This document shows, one piece after another, positions 20,606 to 30,131 of a stretch of 33,409 nucleotides of DNA. The position numbers were made by a program, and so were the translations under genes. The notes beneath the pieces are model-generated. The model worked only from the letters and a program-made list of their open reading frames with translations, made no database searches and was not told the DNA's origin. Position 1 is the stretch's first letter. Each line of letters begins with the position of its first letter. Source of the stretch: a virus; the IMG/VR virus record IMGVR_UViG_3300007538_000016, positions 1 through 33,409 of that record; one strand, 5' to 3'.

Positions 20606-20717
20606 TTTCTTTTCTAATTAATTGAATAATCGCAGCGCGTTGAATAACGATTTCTCCTTGCTCTTTTAATTGCTTTAGTCGCTTCAAGTTTTTGTCTATT
20701 CTCTCAGCTCTTGTCAT
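20580..20717 (-). CDS. Short coupled gene (45 aa)
   Basis: This frame starts at an ATG overlapping the stop of the 117-residue gene (ATGA) and ends 26 nt inside the DUF5675 gene. It fills an otherwise empty 108-bp gap. The product is a basic amphipathic helix (RIDKNLKRLKQLKEQG, then IQRAAIIQLIRKEN). ATGA coupling is the rule in this genome, which supports it. The function is unknown. Confidence 0.5.
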   Translation of the reverse strand: MTRAERIDKNLKRLKQLKEQGEIVIQRAAIIQLIRKENETTAKAI

Positions 20718-21067
20718 TTCTTTGCGTCGTTAATTAACGTGATGAGCAAGTCGTCCAGCTGCCTTTCAAGCCTTTCAATTTTCTTGGTAACTCCTTCAAT
20801 TTCGCTTACCCTGCTTTTTAAAGCCTCAAGCTCCTTTTGGATGTTTTCGATAAGTTCTTTTGTTCCTTTGATTTGCTCGTCGTGGCTGTCAATCCGAAGG
20901 TTCTGAGCGGCTTCATGCTCTCGGTCTTGGTATTTTTCTTCAATTTCTTTGCTTCCTGAGTTTCGAATGCGAGATACAAACGTCCAAAGAACGCCTGCGG
21001 CAGCGCATAAAGAAGCTAAGAAAGTAATCCAATCGGGTACTTGAGGAATGGCTGAGAGAAGTGTCAT
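20714..21067 (-). CDS. Membrane-anchored coiled-coil protein (117 aa)
   Basis: One N-terminal membrane segment (WITFLASLCAAAGVLWTFV, about 13-31) is followed by a long coiled coil (residues 40-115, ending LERQLDDLLITLINDAKK). It follows the last tail gene by ATGA and precedes DUF5675, so it may be a lysis helper, a second spanin-like protein or an XhlA-type holin partner. The topology is seen; the role is inferred. Confidence 0.6.
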   Translation of the reverse strand: MTLLSAIPQVPDWITFLASLCAAAGVLWTFVSRIRNSGSKEIEEKYQDREHEAAQNLRIDSHDEQIKGTKELIENIQKELEALKSRVSEIEGVTKKIERLERQLDDLLITLINDAKK

Positions 21068-24000
21068 GAGTAAAGTTTTCGTCGGTTATCAAATGCATCT
21101 TTTAAGTTTACGGTAACGTCTGGGTATGGCCTCGCGTTCGCGTAATTCGGTTCGTAACCACCTTGCACTTCTACCACTTGATCCACAAAGCGCCCTGCGT
21201 TTCGGCTATTGTAGTCAGTTATCTTAATCTCATCGGCCATGAGAATGTCATTAACAACCACATCGTGAAGCTCAACTGGAAGCTCTTTAATAATCATTTG
21301 ATATTCTTCAGCGTAACGCTTCTGAACAGTCCTGTTGCGTCCGTTCTGATAGCGCATTTCTTCGGTTTCGAAGCCGCCTGATTTGTAGCCAAAAATAGAG
21401 CGCTTTAACCTGATTTGATTCCACAAGTTAAGTCCTGCGAAGTCGCGAGTTTTGGATTGTGCGCTGTCGCCAATAACGCTATTCCAAAGGTATTTAATCC
21501 TAACTGTTTCGTCGATTGCTATTGCTGAATAAAAGTCAAGGCAATAATCCTCTGAATAGATTGCATCGCTGCCGCTTTCGAATGCTACTCTGTATTTTCC
21601 TGTTCCGAAAGAAGCTAAAACAAGCCTCCAGGAAACATCATATCCAATATATGAGTTATTCCCCTTCTCAGCAAATCCTTGCGCATAATGCGTTCCGTAA
21701 GTGTTCGCAGCAGTCAGGGTTGCTTGGTCTGTCCACGTTCCAGAAACTAACTTCTGCAGCTTCATTGTGATTGTGTATTGCTTTGGAATTATTTTCCAAA
21801 TCGGACTACGGTCGTTCTTCAACTCGTCGGTGTCTGTTAAGTCCGCAAATACTTTCAAGTCATAGCAGCACTTTTTAAAAGGGTTTGCATTAATCGGTGC
21901 GCTTGGTGCTGTAAATACCAACTCCTCCTGCACGGTCACATCTTGCTTAACAATCTCTCCCCAATCGGCAGGAGGTACGCTTGATTTGATGCAGATAGAA
22001 GCTGAAATGGTAAACTCGGTGACACCCTGCGGAATTTTAGTGTAGTCGATTTGGCATTCTGCTGTGTAGTTAAGCCCCGACTTCTGAATGGTAGCTAATC
22101 CCGTAGCAGACGTGAACATAGAAACACTATCTCTATTCCACACAGACGAGAAACTGTCATTGGCGATGTACGTTCCGTTGCCTTTTGGAATTATCCTAAA
22201 CACAACATAGACATCATTCGCAGCAGGTGCTGAACCTGCGCTTCCTGCCCACGTAAATTGAGCGCGAACAGTTGTGTTCTTCTGTGCTGAAGGGTCTAGG
22301 ATGTATGGCGTTCCAGAAATAGCTAAGTTGGTAGCTCCATCAAGGCAGGAAATCGCTTCATTGCTCCAGTTGCTGTTGCTCACGTAGTCCTGAAGGCTTA
22401 AAGTAGTGTCGTCTGTAATTGTCTTCTGCACGTTCTGAGCGCTTACTACGCCTTGAATACGGTAGGCAATACTCCACCCCGAAAGCCCGTCCAATCGCAA
22501 CCATTCATGATTGTAACCGTTAAAGTTTTCCAATGGGTCAAGGAAATCACTAGGCAAAGAAGCTAGGAATAACTGCTCCCAATCTTCCCAACGAATAAGG
22601 AAAGGGTATTGCACTCGATATGCCTTTTGCGTTCCTGTGTCGTCGGCAGTCGAGCGATATACTTTGAGTTCTTTTCTAATTTCAGTCGCGTTGACATTAA
22701 AAGGAGTTTGCTGCGTTTGCGATATAAACCTCACTCCACCAATCTCAGGAAGCTGAGAGAAGTCCACGTCGAATTCTTGCAGGATAGCTTCTTCGCCTGT
22801 CTTTTTTGCCACAAGCTGAATCGAAAGGCTGTCAATCTGCGCGTCCGTAAACGAGCCTTGGTCAAGAAGAATGAGGCTTTCTGCCACCACCTCCGCCTCC
22901 ACTTGAAAGGTAGGCGAAGTAACCGCGCTTGTAAATAAGTTTTGGTCGTGAAAAAATAGCTCGGTAGTCACATCAAATGTGGCATCTGGTATGTTCACTT
23001 CGATTTCTCCGAAGTCTGCGAGCATAGTCACATAGTTAGCGTCCTCTGCCGTTTGCAAATCTGCAACCGCATAGGCTGCGAGTAGGTATCTCTTATTCGA
23101 AAGACCGTCAATGAACGCTTGAACATCTGCCCCAAAGTTTACATCGAAAGAAACTTCCACTTTGCTTGCTCCATTGGTAACCGTTAAGTCTTGAATAACT
23201 TGGTAGCCTGTCAAGTTGTTCAGTCCATTGATTGCAGCAGCTCCTTCCTCTTGGTTTGCCCGATCAAAGCAGAAGTTTTGATATTGAAAGTTCATATTGT
23301 CCTGAATGGTCAACGGGTCTTCAGGAAGCATAATAAACGAAACACAAACATATTTTGCATTTCCTTCTGTGTTAAACGTGGTGTTTACTACGTCAAAAGT
23401 AACTGTAACCGTGTCGTCACGAGTCAAACCGACGCTGTTAGAAAACGCTAAATTCTGAATTTCATATTGAGCGTTGCCACCGTTGTATTCTTCATCAAAC
23501 CAACCAGTGTTTCCTATCTTGTCATCAAAGGCCAATTCCTGAAACACATTCGGGTCTTGCAGTTCCCTGTACGCTCGTACCCTAAACGTATGTTTTAAAG
23601 CCTCTTGCAGTCTGTAATAGAACGGGCTTCTCGGTGGCGTTAATTGGAGTAGTCGTATTTGGTCGGGTAGGTAGAAGAGATGAATATAAAACACTTGACG
23701 AATCTCTAGCACGTAGGTAAATGCAGTCAAGTCCTCTGCGCTACTTACGTCCTTAACTTCCGCGCCTTCGCCCCCTAAACCAATTTGCCATGAGCGTTTA
23801 CCTACGGCAGTCATAGGAGTATAGATGCTAGGTATTGTCGTCGCTGTTCCAAATTCATACCTCATCAGGCTACCTCTAGGCACTCCGTCAACAAGCGAAT
23901 TAAAGCTAATCGCTGCGCTGTTTGGAATCAGTCCGTAATCGTATGTAACTCCCTTTGGTCTTTGGTTTAGCTTAATTGTGCAAGAGTTGTCAAGCGATTG

Positions 24001-24339
24001 AGTCATTCCTGCGTTTAAACGAATAACGCTATCAGATAGTTTTTCTAGGATTGTGTAAGTTCCGTTATTACCTACGCTTGCCGCTCCTGTTATTACAATC
24101 GTATCACCGACATTGAAGTTGGCGAATCTTCCGCCAACTGTGTTATCAGTTACCCAATCAGTCGTTGTATAGAAAGGGTCAGCGAATTGAATTTCCTCAT
24201 CAACAAGCGCGTTTATCCACGTCTGCACACGCACACGAGCCTCAAGGGTTACCTGTTGAAAGATATTTCCCTTTAAGTAATCTACATCTCCTGTGACATT
24301 CTCAGGAGTTAGGGTCAGCGTTTCGAGAAAAATCGGCAT
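21064..24339 (-). CDS. Large beta-rich distal tail protein (1091 aa)
   Basis: The protein is almost wholly beta-rich and Thr/Asn/Asp-rich, with repeated Ig/carbohydrate-module-like stretches (DTVTVTFDVVNTTF; NGASKVEVSFDVNFGADVQAFI; FDVTTELFFHDQNLFTSAV). No catalytic motif was seen. Its position after the tape measure and hub-like genes, as the last tail gene, fits a tail tip, baseplate or fibre component contacting the host. The start overlaps the 77-residue coiled-coil gene by 38 nt. Confidence 0.75.
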   Translation of the reverse strand: MPIFLETLTLTPENVTGDVDYLKGNIFQQVTLEARVRVQTWINALVDEEIQFADPFYTTTDWVTDNTVGGRFANFNVGDTIVITGAASVGNNGTYTILEKLSDSVIRLNAGMTQSLDNSCTIKLNQRPKGVTYDYGLIPNSAAISFNSLVDGVPRGSLMRYEFGTATTIPSIYTPMTAVGKRSWQIGLGGEGAEVKDVSSAEDLTAFTYVLEIRQVFYIHLFYLPDQIRLLQLTPPRSPFYYRLQEALKHTFRVRAYRELQDPNVFQELAFDDKIGNTGWFDEEYNGGNAQYEIQNLAFSNSVGLTRDDTVTVTFDVVNTTFNTEGNAKYVCVSFIMLPEDPLTIQDNMNFQYQNFCFDRANQEEGAAAINGLNNLTGYQVIQDLTVTNGASKVEVSFDVNFGADVQAFIDGLSNKRYLLAAYAVADLQTAEDANYVTMLADFGEIEVNIPDATFDVTTELFFHDQNLFTSAVTSPTFQVEAEVVAESLILLDQGSFTDAQIDSLSIQLVAKKTGEEAILQEFDVDFSQLPEIGGVRFISQTQQTPFNVNATEIRKELKVYRSTADDTGTQKAYRVQYPFLIRWEDWEQLFLASLPSDFLDPLENFNGYNHEWLRLDGLSGWSIAYRIQGVVSAQNVQKTITDDTTLSLQDYVSNSNWSNEAISCLDGATNLAISGTPYILDPSAQKNTTVRAQFTWAGSAGSAPAANDVYVVFRIIPKGNGTYIANDSFSSVWNRDSVSMFTSATGLATIQKSGLNYTAECQIDYTKIPQGVTEFTISASICIKSSVPPADWGEIVKQDVTVQEELVFTAPSAPINANPFKKCCYDLKVFADLTDTDELKNDRSPIWKIIPKQYTITMKLQKLVSGTWTDQATLTAANTYGTHYAQGFAEKGNNSYIGYDVSWRLVLASFGTGKYRVAFESGSDAIYSEDYCLDFYSAIAIDETVRIKYLWNSVIGDSAQSKTRDFAGLNLWNQIRLKRSIFGYKSGGFETEEMRYQNGRNRTVQKRYAEEYQMIIKELPVELHDVVVNDILMADEIKITDYNSRNAGRFVDQVVEVQGGYEPNYANARPYPDVTVNLKDAFDNRRKLYS

Positions 24340-24535
24340 AGCGTTGTTTTACTTTTTCTAGTCTTTCCTTAATCGACTCCATTTCGGGGACGATTTTCTC
24401 TTCCATTTCTTTCACTCCGTTGCCTTGCTTGACTTCCTCCTGCACGATTTTCATCAGTTCAGGAATCGCTTTTAAGCCCTCAAGCATTGACTTTTCTAGG
24501 TGCTTCGATAATTCCTGAATCTTATTAACGTCCAC
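24302..24535 (-). CDS. Small coiled-coil protein, GTG start (77 aa)
   Basis: The protein is almost entirely helical with heptad spacing (IQELSKHLEKSMLEGLKAI; MEEKIVPEMESIKERLEKV). I take GTG at 24535, which overlaps the hub-like gene end by 11 nt. An ATG 16 codons on (24487) would be an alternative. Located between two large tail genes, it may be a trimerisation or chaperone component of the tail tip. Confidence 0.55.
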   Translation of the reverse strand: MDVNKIQELSKHLEKSMLEGLKAIPELMKIVQEEVKQGNGVKEMEEKIVPEMESIKERLEKVKQRYADFSRNADPNS

Positions 24536-26381
24536 TTGGTATCAATTTAACTTCGCTCAAGCTGTTCGCAAATAGCTTTCTTTGGCGAATTACAAAGATA
24601 GCTAATCTGCTCGAAGGATTGTACTCGAAAGTCATCACTTCGCAAACCTCGCCTGTTGATAGCTTGACAAAGCCTTCTCGCATCACGTTCTGCACATCCG
24701 TCAGGTTCATTTCGACATTTTCGTATTGGTATTCGTAACGCTGTGCGCTTTCAGCAGAGGGAGCAAAAGAAGCCGACTTGTGGAATCGGTCGTAAATTGC
24801 CTCTGCTGTCATATCAGTTCTATTCTCGGAAGCTATCTTTGTCTTTGCTGCTACGATGTTTACGTCAAGCATCACTAGCTTCGGTACAGTTATCATGTCC
24901 TGCTCAAGCACGAGTAATCCTATTCGCCCGTCGATTAAGTTGGCAAGTCCAGGGTCTGCCAAAGGCTTGACTTCAGGAATGTCTGCTTTGATTTTGATGC
25001 CTATTACTGCAAGGGCTTTTTTGATAGCGTTTATCGTTTTGACGACTGCGTTTATACCTTTTATCAAAGTGTTTGCGACCTTTACAAGCACACCAATCGC
25101 TACGCCTAGCACATTGAGCAAAACGTCCGCTACTTGTTCAGGTACTGTTAGCTTGGTCTTTTCGGTAGCGCGAGCGAATTTAGTTTGGACTGTTTTAGCT
25201 CCTTTAGTGAGCTGAAGCTGCTTGTCTGTGATGTTATTCGGCTGCAAGATAACCTGAACATTGTTACCTTCCCAGTTGTCAATCGTGTGCTTTTCGACAA
25301 CATCGTATGAAAACGACACTAGGTAGTTTGAAATCATTTCGCTCGCGTTGGTTCTAAAACGAGGGTTATCGTATGGTGGCAATGTGAATGAAGCAGAGGA
25401 AGGAATCTTGTTTGCAGGCAGAATATTTAGCGTGTTTGCTTCAACGCGGATGCGAGCGTTAAACAATGTCTTTACTTCTCGAAGAAGCTCTCCAAATGTT
25501 CCAATAAAGTACCCATTCTGCTCGCGCCTGTCAGGAAGGATAAAACCTTTGATTCGACTATCCGAAGGGTCAAAAGGGTTGGAAAAACTTTCTGGAATAA
25601 CTACAAGTTTATTAAACGGTTTCGATTGAAGAAGCAAACTTTGGTATTGCATTCCTAAAAATTGACATCCTTTCTCAATCAGCTTGTTCAAGCGCATTGC
25701 AGGCTTGTATTTAATAGGCTGAATAATCAGGTTAATCAAGTCAAGGATAAGCTCGACGATTACAATGAGCAAAGTCACTAAATACAGAATCTTAAAAATC
25801 AAGCCAAGCACGCCTGCCGCTGAATCTATACCAGTCACAGACACAGCACCGTCTTTTGTAAGTTCAGATACAATAGCCGTCAACTCCTGAGTGACGTATG
25901 TTATGGTCAACGTAACGACGAAAGTGTCGATGTAATTTGGAATCGAGCTAATCACATACGGCACGTAGATATAATCGCTGTCCGTGATAACCCGAATCGA
26001 GCGCAAATACTCAAAGGTAAACGAATCGGCTACGTCGTTAAGCCAATCTATTCGAGCGCGTGGTACGCTCTCAGTCGTTACTCTATCCCTATCCCATTCA
26101 GCAGTAGTCAAGTCAATGTAGCCGTCAAACAATTCGAGCGACGTTCCGTTTTCTTCTATTTCTATTCTGTGTGGAATCCCCTCGAATACCCCGTTGCCCC
26201 CTGTTGTTCCTGCATTAAATGCAGCTCGAAGAATGTCGTAGTTTTCCTCCACCCACTCAAAGCTAGTCACGTTGACGTTTCGCTCGATATTGTCATTGTC
26301 GTAATTGACCTCAAGCGATAGTTCTTCGTAATTATACGGTGGACGCACAAGGCGACCGTTGATGTAGTGTCGCTGTGTCAT
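24525..26381 (-). CDS. Tail hub/baseplate-like protein with hydrophobic segments (618 aa)
   Basis: It follows the tape measure by ATGA coupling, the place of distal-tail and hub proteins. The N-terminal 120 residues (FEWVEENYDILRAAF; GIPHRIEIEENGTSLELFDG) look like a tail-hub beta domain. Two long hydrophobic segments are unusual for such a protein: 187-221 (VLGLIFKILYLVTLLIVIVE and onwards) and 417-465 (VLLNVLGVAIGVLVKVANTL then alanine/isoleucine-rich helices). They could insert in the host membrane during DNA ejection. The central part (about 240-360) resembles hub proteins of Bacteroidota phages. Confidence 0.7.
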   Translation of the reverse strand: MTQRHYINGRLVRPPYNYEELSLEVNYDNDNIERNVNVTSFEWVEENYDILRAAFNAGTTGGNGVFEGIPHRIEIEENGTSLELFDGYIDLTTAEWDRDRVTTESVPRARIDWLNDVADSFTFEYLRSIRVITDSDYIYVPYVISSIPNYIDTFVVTLTITYVTQELTAIVSELTKDGAVSVTGIDSAAGVLGLIFKILYLVTLLIVIVELILDLINLIIQPIKYKPAMRLNKLIEKGCQFLGMQYQSLLLQSKPFNKLVVIPESFSNPFDPSDSRIKGFILPDRREQNGYFIGTFGELLREVKTLFNARIRVEANTLNILPANKIPSSASFTLPPYDNPRFRTNASEMISNYLVSFSYDVVEKHTIDNWEGNNVQVILQPNNITDKQLQLTKGAKTVQTKFARATEKTKLTVPEQVADVLLNVLGVAIGVLVKVANTLIKGINAVVKTINAIKKALAVIGIKIKADIPEVKPLADPGLANLIDGRIGLLVLEQDMITVPKLVMLDVNIVAAKTKIASENRTDMTAEAIYDRFHKSASFAPSAESAQRYEYQYENVEMNLTDVQNVMREGFVKLSTGEVCEVMTFEYNPSSRLAIFVIRQRKLFANSLSEVKLIPSGR

Positions 26382-29203
26382 ATCCTTCGCGACGGCTTGA
26401 ATTTAACAATCTTTCTAATACCTGCTTCAAACTCCTTGCGAGTTACGAAGCCTTCTGTGTCAATCGAAATATCAATCGACTTGGCTATTGACTTAGATAG
26501 TTTTTGCAGTTGGTTATCTGAGAAAGTAGCAGAGCTAAACGACGGTGCAACTCCCTGCGTTCTGTGGTAGTATGCAATGTTAGCTAGGTCTTCATTTGAC
26601 AAATCCCCCACCATTCTATTCTGCTCGGCAGTCATGATGCGCTCGCCTTTGTGAACGGCAACAAGGTAATCGTCTTTGCCTGTGTTTCTCCACTTTGTGC
26701 CACCGTCTTTCCCGACTTCTTCAGTTCCCTCATGGAAGAACCCTGAAACAGTTTCGGCAATAGCTACTTGCGCGAGGGCTTTCCCTGCTGCTGAGTTAGG
26801 GTCTTGTTTTAAATACTCCGTAAACGCAGTCAGGTAGGCTAATGTTTTCTGCCTTTTCTCGGCTCTTTTTGCCAATCTTTCGCGCTCTGCTTCGAGTTTG
26901 GCTGCCTTCTGCTGCTCGAATGCTAGGGTATTAGCTAGGCCGCGCTCGGCTAGGCGCTGCTGTTGGTCGATGTTTTCTTCAGCTCGGTTAAGTCGGTTAT
27001 CCAATAGCTGTTGTTCTTTCCTGTCTTGCTCATCTAACACTCTACCTATCTGAGGTAAAAACTCAAGCGTTTTGTCAATCAATTCAGCTTGCAGCTCTTT
27101 TAATCTTCGGTACTTTGCTATGAGAACATCAGCTTCTTCAGCTACTTCTTCTTCAGCATCGAATAACCTCCCAAACGGGTCTTCTATTTCGGGGATGTCT
27201 AACTCAGCCCTACCTTCATCAAATGCTTTAAATATATTTGAAGATTCTTGAGCAAGCTTGCGATAATTACGTAGCGTGTCATCAATTATGTCGTTATTTT
27301 CTTGCCATGCTTTTGTATTTGACTCGACGGCTTCTGTGCTTGTTTCAATCGCCTCTGTGTTTTCCTCCGATTCATTAGTCGCTTCTCCTGTATTTGCTGT
27401 TATATCTGCAATGGCTTTTTTAAGCAACTCAATTCTTAATAACTGCTTTTCCTGCAAAACCTCAAGTGTTTTACCATCCCTTCTGGCTTTAGCAGGGTTG
27501 AGAAAAAAATCAAAAACTGTCGGTTTTGCTTCCTCTAATTTTTGCAAAGATTCTTGCGTTTTAGAAATTTCTTCCCGCAGTATTCTAATTTTCTTAAATC
27601 GCAATTCTTCTTTTGCAGTTAAAGCATCGACCTCTTTTTGTATTTGCCCTGCGCTATCTTCTGCAACATCAGCAGCAGTCTGACTTAAATCTTTTAGGTT
27701 GGTCAATAAACTTGTGGTCAACTCAATCGCACCCCTAATTGTCTTGGCAAGTACTCCGTCACCACTTTCAATTGACAAAATAAAACCTTCCCAAGCGGAA
27801 GAAAGAAGCGTGAGCTGCCCGTTAAGCGTGTCAAGTTGGACATCTGCGACTCTTTGAGCTGCTCCTCCTGCATTGTTTAGAGCTTCTTCTAGCTCCTTAG
27901 TTTTTGAAATATTGTTTGCAATTATCGAAGCTGACACAGCAGCACGTTTTCCAAACTCATCATTTGAAGCTGTCAGCTTGTCTGTGCTGTTTGATATTTT
28001 GTCAAGTATATCCTCGTAACTTAACCCCTGCGCAGCCGATTCAATAAATATGTTTCTGAGTGCCGTAGCAGACGAGCTTGCGTCAATACCTGCGTCGGAT
28101 AATTTACCCAATAACGCGACAAGCGTGTTAAATCGAATGCCTGCCGCGTTTGCCGCTCCTGCAACAATCGGAAGCGCAGTTTGTAGCTTCTCAAAATTTA
28201 AAGCTGATTTTTGAGTTGAAACAGTCAGCACATCTAGTATCTTTCCTGAATCCTGAGTTTCTAAATCGTCAAACGTCCGTACAACTGCACCAACTAACTC
28301 CGCAGTTTCATCGAGTTCTGCGTTTAGAGCTATAGAACCTGCAATCGTGCCTTCGGTTAAGTTCAATATTTCTTCCTGAGAAAAACCTAACCTAGCGTAG
28401 GCAATCTGAAGCTTTGTGACTTCACTTGCGCTTTTTGCTGTAATCGCGCCTAGTCTTTCAGCATCTTTGGTCAACGCCTGGACTCCTTCTCTGTTCGTAT
28501 TAAGAACCCCTGCTAACTGAGCGTTTGACTGTTGAAAGTTGGCAATAGTGCTTGCCGCATTTCTTATTGCAGTCGCAAATGCAAAAATACCAGTCGTAAC
28601 TCCAAATGCGCCTAATGTAGTCCTAACTGCCCCTCCTAATCGCTTAAACGCGCTACTATAATTCCCTACATTTCTCTGAAACTGTCCAACCGAAGCATCG
28701 ACGCGCTTTAGCCTTTCGTCTAATTCTACTACGCGCTTTCTTAAATTCTGTGCGGCCTTCGAGCTTTCGCCTTGAGATAAAGCTACGTCTTTGTACCTTT
28801 TTCTAAGCTCAACTAATTTCTTCGCTTGCTTCTCATAAGCCCCAACAAGTCCAAGATTTTCTCTCGCTAATTGCTTGTTGATTTTTGTTTGCTCCTGAGT
28901 TAGGATTTTAACCTCTGCTAGTTTATCAGCTTCGGTTGTGCGTAGTTGCTTTAGCTTTTCTTCCTCTTTTATTCGAGCCTGCTTAACTTTAGAAAGTGCT
29001 TCTTCTGTGCTTTTGACGCTCGCTGTCGCCTTGTTAAACGCCTGCACGTCTGCACCAGTCTTGAACGGGTTGGCCTTGAGGATTTCTTGGTTTGTTTTGA
29101 GAATCTGCTTGAGTACTTCCTCAAGCTTCGTCATGTCCTGAATGATGCCCTCAATCGCGCCCTGTTCGATTAACTGGTCTTTGGAAATTCTCTTTACAGC
29201 CAT
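26378..29203 (-). CDS. Tape measure protein (941 aa)
   Basis: Long coiled-coil N-terminal region (30-180), then a TP901-type tape-measure core: AFATAIRNAASTIANFQQSN, LTKDAERLGAITAKSASEVTKLQ, NFEKLQTALPIVAGAAN and LGKLSDAGIDASSSATALRNIF (about 205-400), then coiled coils (530-610 and 680-800) and an HEGTEEVGKDGGTKWRNTGKDDY segment near the end. It sets tail length; at about 0.15 nm per residue this predicts a tail near 140 nm. It has its own TAATTTTG element 4 nt from the ATG. Confidence 0.93.
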   Translation of the reverse strand: MAVKRISKDQLIEQGAIEGIIQDMTKLEEVLKQILKTNQEILKANPFKTGADVQAFNKATASVKSTEEALSKVKQARIKEEEKLKQLRTTEADKLAEVKILTQEQTKINKQLARENLGLVGAYEKQAKKLVELRKRYKDVALSQGESSKAAQNLRKRVVELDERLKRVDASVGQFQRNVGNYSSAFKRLGGAVRTTLGAFGVTTGIFAFATAIRNAASTIANFQQSNAQLAGVLNTNREGVQALTKDAERLGAITAKSASEVTKLQIAYARLGFSQEEILNLTEGTIAGSIALNAELDETAELVGAVVRTFDDLETQDSGKILDVLTVSTQKSALNFEKLQTALPIVAGAANAAGIRFNTLVALLGKLSDAGIDASSSATALRNIFIESAAQGLSYEDILDKISNSTDKLTASNDEFGKRAAVSASIIANNISKTKELEEALNNAGGAAQRVADVQLDTLNGQLTLLSSAWEGFILSIESGDGVLAKTIRGAIELTTSLLTNLKDLSQTAADVAEDSAGQIQKEVDALTAKEELRFKKIRILREEISKTQESLQKLEEAKPTVFDFFLNPAKARRDGKTLEVLQEKQLLRIELLKKAIADITANTGEATNESEENTEAIETSTEAVESNTKAWQENNDIIDDTLRNYRKLAQESSNIFKAFDEGRAELDIPEIEDPFGRLFDAEEEVAEEADVLIAKYRRLKELQAELIDKTLEFLPQIGRVLDEQDRKEQQLLDNRLNRAEENIDQQQRLAERGLANTLAFEQQKAAKLEAERERLAKRAEKRQKTLAYLTAFTEYLKQDPNSAAGKALAQVAIAETVSGFFHEGTEEVGKDGGTKWRNTGKDDYLVAVHKGERIMTAEQNRMVGDLSNEDLANIAYYHRTQGVAPSFSSATFSDNQLQKLSKSIAKSIDISIDTEGFVTRKEFEAGIRKIVKFKPSRRI

Positions 29204-29207
29204 ACTG

Positions 29208-29215
29208 CAAAATTA
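29208..29215 (-). promoter_or_regulatory. TAATTTTG -7 element, tape measure gene
   Basis: TAATTTTG on the minus strand, 4 nt from the tape measure ATG, directly after the terminator at 29219-29246. Confidence 0.55.
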
Positions 29216-29218
29216 CAC

Positions 29219-29246
29219 AAAAAAAAGGGAGCGTTATTACTCCCTT
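29219..29246 (-). terminator. Intrinsic terminator before tape measure gene
   Basis: On the minus strand AAGGGAG pairs perfectly with CTCCCTT round an 8-nt loop, followed by eight T residues. It closes the transcript of the small genes 30090-29259. Confidence 0.92.
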
Positions 29247-29258
29247 GAATTTTCGTTT

Positions 29259-29600
29259 TTACTCGACCCGATCCGCTCCCTCAAGCGGCTTAAACTTTTC
29301 GTACATATACCGCTCGTTGACTTCAATGTGCTTGAATCGTTTGATTTGATTGCATTCCCGGCACAGCTCTTTATGCCAATCCAGAAGCTGTTCGTAGAGC
29401 GTGTCATAACTTGCGTTGGTGCTTGAGAACAATAGCTCGATAAATAGCGCTTCGTTCTTTGTCATTTCAGCAAGGTAGAAGTGAATTTCCTTGTTTGCTG
29501 CTCTGCGCTCTGTTCGGTTCTTGTAGCGATTCTTGATTTTAAAGGCTGTTTCCATTGCTGTTGTTTTAGTTGTTTCCATTTTGGAAATAGGTGCTACCAT
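29259..29600 (-). CDS. Small tail-region protein (113 aa)
   Basis: No family is recognised. The protein is helical and charged (NRYKNRTERRAANKEIHFYL; LLDWHKELCRECNQIKRFKH) with a C-x-x-C pair and a nearby His that might bind metal. It is the last gene of a small operon ending at the 29219 terminator and overlaps the preceding gene by 7 nt. An ATG seven codons later would also be possible. Confidence 0.55.
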   Translation of the reverse strand: MVAPISKMETTKTTAMETAFKIKNRYKNRTERRAANKEIHFYLAEMTKNEALFIELLFSSTNASYDTLYEQLLDWHKELCRECNQIKRFKHIEVNERYMYEKFKPLEGADRVE

Positions 29601-29875
29601 AACCGCCCCTGTGAATTATACTGTTTCATCCGCCTGTTCGCGCTGTCAAGTTCGCGCCTCAAGTCTTCATTCTCCTTTCGCAAGTCAAGCACTTCTGCGA
29701 GCAACTGCCACCGCTTTACCGTGTCATGGTTTAGTACTCGATGCTCCTTCGTTTCCTCACAGTAAATGTCGTGCGTGTGGGCAGGATAACTGCGAGTTCC
29801 TGTTACTCTGTACGTCTTGTCGTTTACCTTAAACGGCTGCACGTGGACTTCTAACCATTGCTGTTCTGCTGTCAT
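29594..29875 (-). CDS. Small protein with C-terminal coiled coil (93 aa)
   Basis: Beta-rich N-terminus (QPFKVNDKTYRVTGTRSYPA, then HTHDIYCEETKEHRVL) and C-terminal coiled coil (LLAEVLDLRKENEDLRREL). I use ATG 29875, which forms ATGA with the preceding gene. A longer TTG frame to 29899 is less likely. No function can be assigned. Confidence 0.55.
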   Translation of the reverse strand: MTAEQQWLEVHVQPFKVNDKTYRVTGTRSYPAHTHDIYCEETKEHRVLNHDTVKRWQLLAEVLDLRKENEDLRRELDSANRRMKQYNSQGRLW

Positions 29876-30090
29876 ACCGCGTGTATTTTGCGTTCCCAAA
29901 TAAAAATATGTCCCTTATGCACTGTCCTAGGGTTGCATACCCCTACTGGACGCTCTATAAGCTTCTCCACCGTTGCATCCCTTTCTGATAGCTTCTGGGC
30001 TAACTTCGCAGCCTCATACTTTGCTTCTTGGTCATTGCGAGCGTATATGTCTAGCTCAAGCGTGACCGTGTATCTTTTGTGTTTAGTCAT
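29872..30090 (-). CDS. Small basic protein (72 aa)
   Basis: No family is recognised. A beta strand (KRYTVTLELDIYARN) is followed by a helix (DQEAKYEAAKLAQKLSER) and further strands, a compact alpha/beta fold. The ATG at 30090 is preferred: a TTG frame to 30111 would start inside the TATATTTG promoter element 18 nt upstream. First gene of a three-gene operon. Confidence 0.55.
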   Translation of the reverse strand: MTKHKRYTVTLELDIYARNDQEAKYEAAKLAQKLSERDATVEKLIERPVGVCNPRTVHKGHIFIWERKIHAV

Positions 30091-30108
30091 TGTTTTGTGT
30101 TTAGAAAA

Positions 30109-30116
30109 CAAATATA
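30109..30116 (-). promoter_or_regulatory. TATATTTG -7 element
   Basis: TATATTTG on the minus strand, 18 nt before the ATG at 30090, directly after the 149-residue gene. No terminator separates it from the upstream operon. Confidence 0.55.
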
Positions 30117-30131
30117 TAAATATATTATTAC

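Noticed and set aside
23191-23451. Plus-strand frames within the tail genes (also 22609-22938, 24856-25215 and 27276-27683)
   Set aside because: All are antisense to well-supported large tail genes and show no family resemblance or start signals.
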